From JAEUIG01 sp046349775 (lineage in GTDB: Bacteria > Planctomycetota > Planctomycetia > Planctomycetales > Planctomycetaceae), in assembly GCA_046349775.1 (NCBI GenBank), contig JAXMBS010000017.1, positions 1 to 64,000 on the forward strand: a stretch of 64,000 nt of DNA, in the 5' to 3' direction. Below are positions 8,708 through 17,571 of this stretch, piece by piece; the stretch's first letter is position 1, and the number at the start of each line of letters is the position of its first letter. Below the pieces are notes generated by a model. It did no database searches. It had not been told where the DNA came from and worked only from the letters and a program-made list of their open reading frames with translations. The position numbers and the translations under genes were made by a program.

Positions 8708-9982
8708 TCAATTCACTGCCCGCACTGCGCTCGCGAGCCGCCGCATTCCCTCGCGGATTCCGTCCGGCGTCTGCACGCCGAAGCTCAGCCGCATCTGGTT
8801 TCCAGGCGTCGCGGCGGCGTAGCTCAGTTCACCCGGCACGTACATGACGCCCGCGCGTTTGACCGCTTCGGCAAACAAGGGGCTGTTGAAGCCGGTCGCC
8901 ACGTGCTCCGGCAATGTCATCCACACGTACAGCCCGCCGGCCGGGTGCACCCACGAGACGCCGGGAATATCAGCGAAGAACTCCGTCGCCGCCGCCAGCA
9001 TCGCATTCCGCTTGAGCGTGTAGGCCGCGCAGACTTCCGCGACGTGCCGGTCGTACATGCCGGTTTCCAGGATCCGGCCGATCAGCCGCTGGTTGAAGTT
9101 GGCCGAGCCGAAGTCTTCGTTCCCCTTGCGGTCGCAGATCGGGCCGACCAAATCCCTGGGCACGATTCCGAAGCCCACTCGCAGACCGGGCGAAAAACTC
9201 TTCGAAAACGTCTGCGTGTAGATCACCTGTTCGCGCGACGCATCGTAACTCCAGAGGCTCGGCAACTCAGGCCCGTCGTAGCGTAGCTCGCGGTAAGCGG
9301 CGTCTTCGAGGACCAGAATCCGCTGCCGCCGCGACCACCTTCGCGCGATCTCGACGACTTCGCGCCGCCGCGCCTCGCCCAGGCTCACGCCGCGCGGATT
9401 GTCGTAGTAGCTCACGACGTAGATCAGCTTCACGCGGTCGAGCCGACCCTCGGCATCGAGGCGCTCGAGCGCTGCCTCCAATGCGTCCGTACGCAGGCCA
9501 TGCTCGTCCGAGGCCACGCCGACCGCTTCCGCGCCGACCCCGTTGAGATTGCCGATGAATACGAAGTACGTCGGATCGGTGACCAGACAGATGTCGCCCG
9601 GATCGAGCAGCACTTCGCACACGAGTGACAACAGTTGCTGCGAACCGGTCGTCAGCACCAGTTGCGACGTGTCGATGCCGAGGTCAGCGACGGTGCAACG
9701 CTCCTGTTCGGCGAAGTGTCGCAAGATCGTCTGCCGGACCGAGTCCGCGCCGGGAGTCGTGCCGTATTGCAGAGCGTGGCGGGCGCGATCGTCCTCCGCC
9801 ATCAAGTCCGAGACGCCGGCCAGTGTTTCGGCCACCGGCAGCGTGCCGAAATCGACCAGTCCGGCCGCCAGCGAGATCACCTGCGGATTCTCGACCGCCT
9901 GTTGCATCAGAAAGCTGATCGCCTGCTCGCGGGCGAAATGCCAGCGGCGACTGAGGGAGAGGGGCACAATGGACGAATTCAC
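8708..9982 (-). CDS. PLP-dependent class I/II aminotransferase (2-aminoadipate transaminase-like)
   Basis: Fold-type I aminotransferase of the LysN/MocR-like branch. Seen: QYGTTPGADSVRQTI, TTGSQQLLSLVCEVLLDPGD, YVVSYYDNPRGVSL, LEDAAYRELRYDG and the PLP-lysine segment TQTFSKSFSPGLRVGF. No N-terminal GntR domain is present, so it is an enzyme and not a MocR regulator. The frame stays open back to ATG 10042, but that stretch encodes IQNPKSKIQNP, which looks like repetitive spacer. I prefer GTG 9982 (or GTG 9967). The amino donor cannot be told. It converges with spoVG and diverges from the dehydrogenase at 10091. Confidence 0.85.
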   Translation of the reverse strand: MNSSIVPLSLSRRWHFAREQAISFLMQQAVENPQVISLAAGLVDFGTLPVAETLAGVSDLMAEDDRARHALQYGTTPGADSVRQTILRHFAEQERCTVADLGIDTSQLVLTTGSQQLLSLVCEVLLDPGDICLVTDPTYFVFIGNLNGVGAEAVGVASDEHGLRTDALEAALERLDAEGRLDRVKLIYVVSYYDNPRGVSLGEARRREVVEIARRWSRRQRILVLEDAAYRELRYDGPELPSLWSYDASREQVIYTQTFSKSFSPGLRVGFGIVPRDLVGPICDRKGNEDFGSANFNQRLIGRILETGMYDRHVAEVCAAYTLKRNAMLAAATEFFADIPGVSWVHPAGGLYVWMTLPEHVATGFNSPLFAEAVKRAGVMYVPGELSYAAATPGNQMRLSFGVQTPDGIREGMRRLASAVRAVN

Positions 9983-10090
9983 GGACGACGACCCGTCAGG
10001 ATTCTGGATCTTCGATTTTGGATTTTGGATCGCCTTCGTCATTCCTCATTCCCTATTCGCTGGTCCCTCTCCCACTATATTCTGTTCGCC

Positions 10091-11140
10091 ATGCCCATGC
10101 TCAACTCCGAACAACTGTTTTCGCTGTCGACGCGCATTCTGGAAGCAGCCGGAGTTCCGGCGGCCGATGCAGCGATCGTGGCGGACGAATTGCGCGGCGC
10201 CAACCTGGTCGGTCACGACAGCCACGGCGTGATGCGGCTGATGCAGTACGTGCAGATGATCCAGGATGGCGCGGTTCGGCCGGGGGGTGAGTTCACGATC
10301 GTCCGTGATGGTCCGGCGTTCGCCGTGGCGGATGCCCACTTCAACCTGGGGCAGGTGGCGGCGACGGCGGCGCTGCGGATCGCGACTGAGAAGGCTCGTC
10401 GCGAAGGCGTCGCCTCGGTGTTCGTCCGCAACTGCAATCACGTCGGCCGGCTCGGATCATACACGCGCCGCGCCGCGCTGGAGGGCTTCGCCGCGTTGAT
10501 GTCCGTCAATTCGCCCGGGCCCGGCGGCGTGGCGCCGTTCGGCGGCCTCGACCGCAAGCTCGGCACCAACCCCATCTCGCTCGCAGCGCCGGCACGCGGC
10601 GACGCGCTCGTCCTCGACATGACGACCAGCGCGACCGCTGAAGGGAAGCTCCGCGTCGCGTATCAGAAGGGGGAGTCCGTCCCCGATGGCCTGATTATCG
10701 ATCCGGCCGGCAACCCGTCCACCAAACCCGCTGCCTTCTACGACGCCCCCGGCGGTGCGATTCTGCCGTTGGGCGGTCCGCTGCTCGGCCACAAAGGGTA
10801 CGGGCTCAGTGTGATGGTCGATGTGTTCTGTGGCATCCTCTCCGGCAGCGGCGTGGCGCGCGACGACCTGCCGCGTGGCGCGAACGGCGTGTGGCTGTTG
10901 CTCATTGACATCGAGCGCCTGCTGCCGCGCAGCGAGTACGACGGCTGGATCGACCGCTACGTGGCGCACTTGCGCAGTTCGCGCCTGGCGCCGGGCTGCA
11001 CCGAGATCCTGCTCCCCGGCGAGATCGAAGAGCGCCGCTCCGCAGAACGCACTGCCCGCGGCGTCTCGATCCCCGATGAGACCTGGCGGCAGATCACCGC
11101 ACTGGCCGAGCGCCTGGGCGTGCAACCGCTCGTGGACTGA
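10091..11140 (+). CDS. Ldh family (malate/L-lactate/ureidoglycolate type) oxidoreductase
   Basis: 349 residues of the Ldh2/MDH2 family, NAD(P)-dependent dehydrogenases acting on 2-hydroxy acids or related keto compounds. Typical segments are NLVGHDSHGVMRL (catalytic His), VRNCNHVGRLGSYT, GGLDRKLGTNPISLAAPA, LDMTTSATAEGKLR and LLGHKGYGLSVMVDVFCGILSG. ATG 10091 is chosen because the longer open frame upstream is unrelated sequence. A TATATT at 10076-10081 may be a -10 box giving a very short leader. The substrate is not determined. Confidence 0.85.
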   Translation: MPMLNSEQLFSLSTRILEAAGVPAADAAIVADELRGANLVGHDSHGVMRLMQYVQMIQDGAVRPGGEFTIVRDGPAFAVADAHFNLGQVAATAALRIATEKARREGVASVFVRNCNHVGRLGSYTRRAALEGFAALMSVNSPGPGGVAPFGGLDRKLGTNPISLAAPARGDALVLDMTTSATAEGKLRVAYQKGESVPDGLIIDPAGNPSTKPAAFYDAPGGAILPLGGPLLGHKGYGLSVMVDVFCGILSGSGVARDDLPRGANGVWLLLIDIERLLPRSEYDGWIDRYVAHLRSSRLAPGCTEILLPGEIEERRSAERTARGVSIPDETWRQITALAERLGVQPLVD

Positions 11141-11484
11141 TGGGAGAGCGCTGGGACGAGGAGTCGTCGTGTCAGCGGCGACATCACACAGGCATCGAGC
11201 GCCGCTCGCGGCGCTCGAATCGAATCTGCAGACAAACGAGCGGCGCTAATCTCGTCAATCTGCGCGATCTGCGTCCCTGCATGCGACGACTGCATGATTG
11301 ACTCGATTTTCTCAGAATTTCCGTGACGCCCGAAATTCGTCCAAGCTGGCTTCCCCCGTTCCCGTGTTTGTGCTTAAATCGAAGCGAGCAGTGTGGGGCC
11401 GCAGGGCTGGGAACGCGAAGCCACACGCACGCACAATACAGCCCGTCACCGTCGCGCACTCGCGCGTCCAAGGTACCTGCCATT
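11141..11484. other. Intergenic stretch with a strong hairpin
   Basis: No gene is seen in these 344 bases. A perfect palindrome CGAGCGCCGC/GCGGCGCTCG lies at 11196-11217, 56 bases after the dehydrogenase stop. It may be a terminator, although no T-run follows. The rest resembles the spacer sequence seen elsewhere here (AATCTGCG-type words). Confidence 0.5.
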
Positions 11485-11784
11485 ATGCTGCACTTCACGT
11501 GCGACTGCTGCGGCCGATCTATCCAGCACGAGCGGTATACCGCGCGGATCGAAGTCGGCCCGGCGTTTGATCCCGACGAAGTCTCGCCGGAAGATCTCGA
11601 CGTCGATCATCTGGAATCGGTCGCCGAGTCTCTCGAGGACCTGGAGTCGACCGGCGAGTTCGAGGTCGACGGTTGCGGGCCGAAGAAGTTCCGGTTCGAC
11701 CTCTGTCCGCAATGCTGGCAGCGTTATACGAAGGATCCGCTCGGCCGCGAGTCGCAGCGGCGTCTGAACTTCAGCCAGAACTGA
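11485..11784 (+). CDS. Small zinc-ribbon-like protein, unknown function
   Basis: 99 residues. A CDCC pair near the N-terminus (about residues 6-9) and a CPQCW pair near residue 76 could bind one zinc. Between them is an acidic segment (DEVSPEDLDVDHLESVAESLEDLE). I do not recognise a named family. ATG 11485 is chosen because the Cys-rich domain starts at once; upstream codons look non-coding. The nuclease gene begins 14 bases after the stop, so the two are probably cotranscribed. Confidence 0.65.
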   Translation: MLHFTCDCCGRSIQHERYTARIEVGPAFDPDEVSPEDLDVDHLESVAESLEDLESTGEFEVDGCGPKKFRFDLCPQCWQRYTKDPLGRESQRRLNFSQN

Positions 11785-11798
11785 TCCGCACCCTCACC

Positions 11799-12362
11799 GT
11801 GCGTCCCCGCTATCGCCGCCGACCCCTGTCGGCCGTCGCCACCATCGTGCTGCTGATCCTGCTGATCGCGGCCCGCGGATGGCGCGATCAGCCGCCGCCG
11901 CGCTCGACGGCGCAACCACCGCCGTCGACCGCGCCAACTGGCGAGCCGGTCCGACTGTTTCACGTGAAACGTGTCGTCGACGGCGACACCCTGCTGCTGG
12001 AAGGGGGCGAGCGAGTCCGACTGATCGGCATCGACACGCCGGAAACGGTCAAACCTGACACGCCGCCGCAACCGTTTGGCCACGAAGCGTCCGAGTTCAC
12101 GAAGAGACTGGCCGAGGGGAAAGACGTCCGACTGGAATTCGACCGGAACCGTGAAGATCAGTACGGCCGCACGCTGGCCTACGTTTACATCGGCGACCTG
12201 TTCCTCAACGAAGAGATCGTCCGCCAGGGTTTCAGCCGCGCGGAAACCCGCTTCCACTTTCGCACCGATTATGAGCGGCGCTTCGTCGCGGCCGAAAAAG
12301 AAGCCCGCGCCGCCCACCGCGGCATCTGGTCCGACGCCGCCGAAGAACAGGGCCGCAGATGA
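11799..12362 (+). CDS. Membrane-anchored or secreted thermonuclease-type nuclease
   Basis: 187 residues. An N-terminal hydrophobic anchor or signal (about 10-25) and a Pro-rich linker precede a staphylococcal-nuclease (SNc) domain. The expected calcium and catalytic residues are in place: VVDGDT (D61, D63), RVRLIGIDTPE (R74, D79, T80, E82) and QYGRTLAYVY (R124). It should cleave DNA and RNA outside the cytoplasm. GTG 11799 directly precedes RPRYRRRPLSAVATIVLL and is the likely start. The last codons and stop lie inside a 22-base inverted repeat. Confidence 0.85.
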   Translation: MRPRYRRRPLSAVATIVLLILLIAARGWRDQPPPRSTAQPPPSTAPTGEPVRLFHVKRVVDGDTLLLEGGERVRLIGIDTPETVKPDTPPQPFGHEASEFTKRLAEGKDVRLEFDRNREDQYGRTLAYVYIGDLFLNEEIVRQGFSRAETRFHFRTDYERRFVAAEKEARAAHRGIWSDAAEEQGRR

Positions 12363-12536
12363 CGCAGATTTCAAAGATCGACGCAGATTAAGGCAAAACC
12401 ATTCGCGTCGATCAGCGTTGATTCCCGATCACCTTATTTCTTTCGCTCATTTCGCGTCTTTCGCGGTTCTCTACTTTCGTCGCGGCCAATGCGACTGATC
12501 TGCGGTCAACTCGTAAATCTGCGTCATCTGCGGCCC
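12350..12536. repeat. 22-base perfect inverted repeat between convergent genes
   Basis: GGGCCGCAGATGACGCAGAT and two more bases at 12350-12371 recur exactly as the reverse complement at 12515-12536. The 143 bases between carry more spacer words (TTTCGCG, GATCAGCG). The left arm supplies the final codons and TGA of the nuclease gene; the right arm ends 8 bases from the stop of the PPC gene on the other strand. A bidirectional terminator or a mobile palindromic element are both possible. Confidence 0.8.
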
Positions 12537-12544
12537 GCTTCCCG

Positions 12545-14638
12545 CTACGGCGCGTCGATGCTGATCCGCAGTGGGCGACTGGCGTACGTCGCCTTCATCA
12601 CGAAGTTGATCGACACGTTCGCCATCACGCAGCACTGCTGGGCTTCGACCGGCTTGGCGGATGCATCGGCCGTCAATGTGAGGTAGCCCTGCGACTCGCC
12701 GCCGCTCAGCAGCAGCGTGCAGTTCTTCGCGTCGAGCGATACGCCGGCCGGCAGCGAATTGCCGTAGATGCTCCCCAGATGCTGGTACAGGACGTCGAGC
12801 GTGACGTTCTGTGCAAAGCCCTCGGTCCGGGTCAGCTTGACGTCGATCCGTTTCGATTCTCCCGGCTTCAGCCGCAGTTCGTAGGTGCTCAACTCAACGT
12901 TGCGCAGGTCGGCCAGTTTGCCGATGCCGACCGTGTGCATCTCGACCGGCACGTGGTTGCGCCCGCCGCCCGGCATGTAGGTCTCCTGGAACGGAACGGC
13001 CGTACGCGTCAGCGTCTCGCCGGAATCGCTTTTGAACGTGCCGGTAATGGAGACATTCGCGGCCGACATCGGCGCGTCCGCTGCGGCTTCGAGGACGATG
13101 CAGCCGTCCGGCCCGCCGCCGGACAGGATCCGGCCGCAGTGCGCCGTCACGCCCGCAGGCAGTCCGTCGATGTGCAGGTCGATCGGCCCTTCAAATCCAT
13201 TGATCCGCCGGGCACGCACGAAAATCGCTGCGCAGGTTCCCGGAGTGACCCACGTTTTGTCAGTGTCGATGAGCAGTTCGAAGTCAGGTTTCGCTGGGGT
13301 GATTCGCACAAAGTAGACGTACGGCGCGCCACCGCGCGCGTGGACGTCCCGCAGCTCGACGATGTACTTGCCGTCCGCCGGCGCGGCCCAGCCCTCGATC
13401 GCCGAGTCCTGCGAATTCCGTTTCCCCCAACGCGCGAAATCGTCGTTCTCGACAAGCGCCGCTCCGTCCGCGTTCAGAATCCGCACCAGCGAATCGACCG
13501 CAGACCAGTGCCGCCGCGCGATGACTTCAACATTCACCTTGTCCCCGGCCTTGGCATCGAACGCAAAGCAATCGACGTCCGACTCGGTTTCCAGTCGCCC
13601 GCTGATCCCGCACGGCAGCGTCACGCTCTGCGCTTCGGCCGGCGTGTTGTTTGCAACCGATGCTTCCACGACCTGCGGCAGGTCGCTGACTTCCAGTTCC
13701 ACAGGGTTCGCCAGGGTTTCGCCCACCTTGAGGGTCACGAATTGATGGCCGAGAGAGGTGGTCAGCGGCATCGGCAACGGCGCTGTGTCGGCGAGATTGA
13801 ACCCGACCGGCTGCAACTCCGTCGGCTGTCCGGCGGCGATCCCCAGCGGGAACACCTGGGTGATGAACGGCCGGTTGTGCATCTCGACGACGTACGCCCA
13901 GTGCGGATTCCCCTGGTAGCGGACATCGCGGATCTCGAGCCAGTACTCTCCCGGCGCGAGTGATGCGCTCAGGAACGGGTCGGCGGCGTAGGTGTTGTCG
14001 GCCGCGGCGACCGTCGCGCCGGTCTGCACGTTCTTGATCGTGAGGATCGGATCGACGTGCGCCTGCAGGTCGTGGATGCGGTCTTCCAGTCGCATCGCGC
14101 GGCAGTGAAAGTTCATCACCGTCGGCGCACTGATCGTGAACCGGAAGCAGTCGACGTCTTCGGCCTTTTCCAGCGTGCCGCAGAGGGTGGCCGGCCAGGC
14201 GATCGGGGTCAGAGCGGCCGCGGTGTCATTGTTATCGGTTTCGACGACGACCGGGTCACTGACGACCACGAGTTGGCCGACGGTGCTCGGCCCGGTCGGG
14301 CCGGCGATCCGGAAATCGCGCACACCGGGAGCGGCGTCTGCCGCGGCGGTGATCCGCAGCTTGATCTTTGTGAGGTCGGGGTTCTTGCCGTCAGCGCCGG
14401 GCTGCATCGGCGTGGCGATCTCGCCGGTCACGCCCGCGCCGGAGATCAGCACCTGATACGCGCCGAACATGCTGTAGCGCGATTCCAATTCCAGCTCGGC
14501 GGTCTGCCCGACCTGCACCGCCGCGGGCTTGAGCGCCATCAGCATCGGATAGGAGGTCTGTGCATCGGCAAGACCTGTCCCACCGAGCACCAATAAGGCG
14601 GAAAATAATGCTCGTTGCCAAAGGCGGGAGTATTGCAT
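12545..14638 (-). CDS. Secreted PPC-domain protein
   Basis: 697 residues from ATG 14638, which gives a clean signal peptide (MQYSRLWQRALFSALLVLGG, cleavage after ADA). The open frame extends 14 codons further without a signal-like start. Two pre-peptidase C-terminal (PPC) type beta domains can be seen: ETDNNDTAAALTPI...EDVDCFRFTISA and NTPAEAQSVTLPCGISGRLETESDVDCFAFDAKAGDKVNVE. No protease domain is present. It lies 211 bases downstream of the DUF1549/DUF1553 gene on the same strand, a pairing common in planctomycetes, and probably works with it at the cell surface. Confidence 0.8.
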   Translation of the reverse strand: MQYSRLWQRALFSALLVLGGTGLADAQTSYPMLMALKPAAVQVGQTAELELESRYSMFGAYQVLISGAGVTGEIATPMQPGADGKNPDLTKIKLRITAAADAAPGVRDFRIAGPTGPSTVGQLVVVSDPVVVETDNNDTAAALTPIAWPATLCGTLEKAEDVDCFRFTISAPTVMNFHCRAMRLEDRIHDLQAHVDPILTIKNVQTGATVAAADNTYAADPFLSASLAPGEYWLEIRDVRYQGNPHWAYVVEMHNRPFITQVFPLGIAAGQPTELQPVGFNLADTAPLPMPLTTSLGHQFVTLKVGETLANPVELEVSDLPQVVEASVANNTPAEAQSVTLPCGISGRLETESDVDCFAFDAKAGDKVNVEVIARRHWSAVDSLVRILNADGAALVENDDFARWGKRNSQDSAIEGWAAPADGKYIVELRDVHARGGAPYVYFVRITPAKPDFELLIDTDKTWVTPGTCAAIFVRARRINGFEGPIDLHIDGLPAGVTAHCGRILSGGGPDGCIVLEAAADAPMSAANVSITGTFKSDSGETLTRTAVPFQETYMPGGGRNHVPVEMHTVGIGKLADLRNVELSTYELRLKPGESKRIDVKLTRTEGFAQNVTLDVLYQHLGSIYGNSLPAGVSLDAKNCTLLLSGGESQGYLTLTADASAKPVEAQQCCVMANVSINFVMKATYASRPLRISIDAP

Positions 14639-14781
14639 TCTGGAATTCTCGGAAATCAACTTCGTAACGCGACCGTTCAACTCATCACCAGATGGAAGGA
14701 TTTACCGCAGATTGCGCAGAGAATCGCAGCGGTGGCTTTCTCCTCTGCGGACTCCGCGGCGCCCTAATGAACAAACAGCTT

Positions 14782-14848
14782 GTAGGGTGGGCTTTGCCCA
14801 CTGCTGATGGTCAAACCGGCAAAGTTTGGTGGGCACAGCCCACCCTAC
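14782..14848. repeat. Palindromic repeat, GTAGGGTGGGC family, copy 2
   Basis: Left arm 14782-14800 (GTAGGGTGGGCTTTGCCCA) pairs with right arm 14827-14848 around a 26-base loop. It begins one base after the DUF1553 gene stop, between two co-directional genes, where a hairpin could attenuate or process the transcript. Confidence 0.8.
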
Positions 14849-14849
14849 T

Positions 14850-17324
14850 TCAATGAACGAACAGGAACTCCTTCGAGTTCAGCAATGCCCACAGCGTGTC
14901 TTCGAGAATTTCCTGCCGGTTGGTGCTTTGTGAAATGAATTCGCGCGTTGCCGCGAGTTCGTCGGCTGTTGCCGGGCGCGACAAGGCGCGCAGGTACAAC
15001 TCGTTCACGATTTCGTCGTCGGTCTTGCCGGCCGCGATCAGCAGCGCAATCCGCCCCTTGGCGTCAGCGGTCTTGCCGGCGATCGTATCGCCGTTGAGCG
15101 TGTGCAGCGCCTGCACGAGGTTTTCATCCGGCGCGCGTTCGCATTCGCAGACGCTGACCCGCCGCGGCTTGCCGAACACGTTCAGGAAGTAGTCGGGGTA
15201 TTCGGCGTCCGGCAGTTCAATCGCCCGCGTCCCCAGCGGCAGGCTCTTGAACTTCGTCTGCACGCCGGTCACTGCGTCGATCGCGTCGAGGAGTGCTTCG
15301 GCCGGCAGACGCTTCACCTTGTAATGGCTGTAGAACTTCTCGTCTGCGGCGTTGCCCGGCGTCGGCTGCGAATCGAGCTGGTACAACCGCGACGTCATGA
15401 TCGCACGGACGAGTTGCCGCAGATCGAACTTGCTCGCCACGAAATGCACCGCCAGCGCGTCGAGCAGTTCGGGGTTCGTCGCGGGATTGGTCGCCCGCAG
15501 ATCGTCGACCGGCTCGACCAGCCCGCGCCCCAGCAGATAGTCGACGTAGCGGTTGGCGATCGACCGCGCGAAGAACGGGTTCTCCGGCGCCGTGAGCCAC
15601 GCCGCGAGCGGGATGCGGCGATCGATGGGATGCTCGGTGGGCGCACCTTCCAATGGCTTGGGCTTCAGAACGGCCCCGGTCTTGGGGTGCGCGACTTCGC
15701 CCCCGGAGCGGACCATGACCACCTGCTCGCCGCCGAACAGTCCGAACTCCTCGCTCCCCTTGTTGCCGACGCGCGCGAAGAACGCCGCGAAGCTGTAGTA
15801 GTCCTCCTGCCCGTACTTTTCGAAGGGGTGGTGATGGCACTTCGCGCACTGCAGTCGCACGCCGAGGAACAACTGCGCCGTCGCCTCGGCCAGATCGGAC
15901 GAGTTGTTGAAGATCCGATAGTAGCTTGCCGGTCCGCTGGAAAAGATCGACCCTTTCGCGGTAATGAGCTCGCGGACCATTTCGTCGAACGGCCGGTTCG
16001 TGCGCAGGCCCTCCTTGAGCCAGTTGTGCATCGCCCACATCCGCTGCTCGTCAGTCGACTGGCCGTCGCTCGTGTTGCGGAGCAGGTCGGACCACTTCAG
16101 CGTCCACCAGGCGGCATAGGCGTCGTTGTGCGTGTCGAGCAGCGGATCGCCGGTCAGGCCGAGCAGCCGATCCACCAGCCGGTCGCGTTTCCTCGGATCG
16201 GATTCCTGCAGGAATGTCGTGACTTCCTCAGGCGGAGGGAGCGTGCCGATGGCATCGAGCCACGCCCGCCGCAGGTACGTCGCGTCGTCGCACAACGGGG
16301 ACGGTTCGATCCCCAGCTCGCGGAATTTCCGTGACGCGTGCTCATCGATGAAGTTGCGGTTCTCCCAGCCGGCGAGCTGCGGCTCCGGTCCATAAGGAAC
16401 CGAGAACAGCGAAATCGCCGCCTGCCCCTGGAACCGGACCATGGCCGCCGCCTGACCCCGGCCGACGATAGTGACTCGGCCGGCAGGCGTGATTGTCAGG
16501 ACGGCGTCGTCCAGCGAATCGAACCGCGCCCAGCAGGTGACGTCGCGCGTCGTTCCGTCGCTGTAACTGGCGACGGCCCGCAACTGCTGCGTCTCGCCGA
16601 CTTCGGCCAGTCGCCGCGCCGGCGTCACCTCAAGGGCGGTGACGAGCGGCGCCTCGGCGCGCGGACCGGGTGCGCCGCCGCGAATCCATTCTGCGATGAG
16701 ATGGTAATCGGGGGAGGACTTCGGAAATCGCTGCCCACCGCCATGCGCGGCCTGCATCGTCGGCTTCTTGAGGAGCAGGCTCTGCTCTGGCTCCAGGAAA
16801 TTCACGCGCCGCCCGGTACGATCGCGGACCAGCGCCGCGTGATCCATCTGCGGGTCGTAGCCCATGACCGAGATGATGAGTCCTCCTTTGCCGAACTGGC
16901 CGGCGTGGCAGGCGCCCGCATTGCAGCCGTAGCGGCTCAGCAACGGTTGAACGGCGAGATTGAAGTCCGGCGGTTGGGAATCAATACCGCTGACGGTGAC
17001 CGGAACGACCAGTTGCAGGTCGCCGGCTTTGACAGAGACGCGCGCCGTTCCGTTCCCGATCGCGAGCAATTGTCCGTGCTCGTTCACGGCGACAGTCAGT
17101 GGGTCGGAGGTTTCGTAGGTTGCGGCACCTGTGAGATCAGCACTGCGGCGGCCTGCGGGATCACGAGGATCGACGTTGCGCACCAGCAACTGGGCACGGG
17201 AGAATCGCCCTTGCAGTCGGGCTTGCGTTGGCGTGACTTGCAGCGGTGCGGCGGCCCATGCCGGGAAGCACGTTGCGACTGCTGCGGCGAACAGGAGGCA
17301 TCCGTAACGATGTCGCATCCACAC
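14850..17324 (-). CDS. DUF1549/DUF1553 planctomycete cytochrome-type surface protein
   Basis: 824 residues. Signal peptide (about 1-25), a Big2-like beta domain (about 28-112), then a PSCyt1-type c-heme-like segment with CNAGACH (134-140). A second Ig-like stretch (about 230-310) follows, then DUF1549 (NFIDEHASRKFRELGIEPS onward), a second heme-type motif CAKCHHHP (about 490), and DUF1553 to the C-terminus. CAKCH is a true CxxCH; the first motif has four residues between the cysteines. Such proteins are predicted to sit at or outside the cytoplasmic membrane, and are usually paired with DUF1501. Here that partner is divergent. Confidence 0.92.
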   Translation of the reverse strand: MWMRHRYGCLLFAAAVATCFPAWAAAPLQVTPTQARLQGRFSRAQLLVRNVDPRDPAGRRSADLTGAATYETSDPLTVAVNEHGQLLAIGNGTARVSVKAGDLQLVVPVTVSGIDSQPPDFNLAVQPLLSRYGCNAGACHAGQFGKGGLIISVMGYDPQMDHAALVRDRTGRRVNFLEPEQSLLLKKPTMQAAHGGGQRFPKSSPDYHLIAEWIRGGAPGPRAEAPLVTALEVTPARRLAEVGETQQLRAVASYSDGTTRDVTCWARFDSLDDAVLTITPAGRVTIVGRGQAAAMVRFQGQAAISLFSVPYGPEPQLAGWENRNFIDEHASRKFRELGIEPSPLCDDATYLRRAWLDAIGTLPPPEEVTTFLQESDPRKRDRLVDRLLGLTGDPLLDTHNDAYAAWWTLKWSDLLRNTSDGQSTDEQRMWAMHNWLKEGLRTNRPFDEMVRELITAKGSIFSSGPASYYRIFNNSSDLAEATAQLFLGVRLQCAKCHHHPFEKYGQEDYYSFAAFFARVGNKGSEEFGLFGGEQVVMVRSGGEVAHPKTGAVLKPKPLEGAPTEHPIDRRIPLAAWLTAPENPFFARSIANRYVDYLLGRGLVEPVDDLRATNPATNPELLDALAVHFVASKFDLRQLVRAIMTSRLYQLDSQPTPGNAADEKFYSHYKVKRLPAEALLDAIDAVTGVQTKFKSLPLGTRAIELPDAEYPDYFLNVFGKPRRVSVCECERAPDENLVQALHTLNGDTIAGKTADAKGRIALLIAAGKTDDEIVNELYLRALSRPATADELAATREFISQSTNRQEILEDTLWALLNSKEFLFVH

Positions 17325-17484
17325 GTCCTGCTGGAGAGTTACGCGTCAGCATTTGGCCGAGGCGGTCGGACCCAATCGGGCAACCCTCGGCACGCATCAA
17401 TCAATATTATTGCGTATGGTTTCACGTGCTTCCATGAGGTTTTGATGGTCGGCGAAAACTCACGTCAACAATCGCTGATATGAG

Positions 17485-17513
17485 TTGCGGCCCTCCTTCA
17501 CGGTGGGCTAGAC
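17485..17513 (+). promoter_or_regulatory. Promoter of the first DUF1501 gene
   Basis: TTGCGG (17485-17490), a 17-base spacer and TAGACT (17508-17513) lie 58 bases before the ATG. The stretch GGTGGGCTAGACT around the -10 is repeated before the third DUF1501 gene. Confidence 0.55.
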
Positions 17514-17571
17514 TATAGATGCGAAGATGCTGATGCCGAATGGACTTCGGTCCACAACGCGGAGCCTGATC

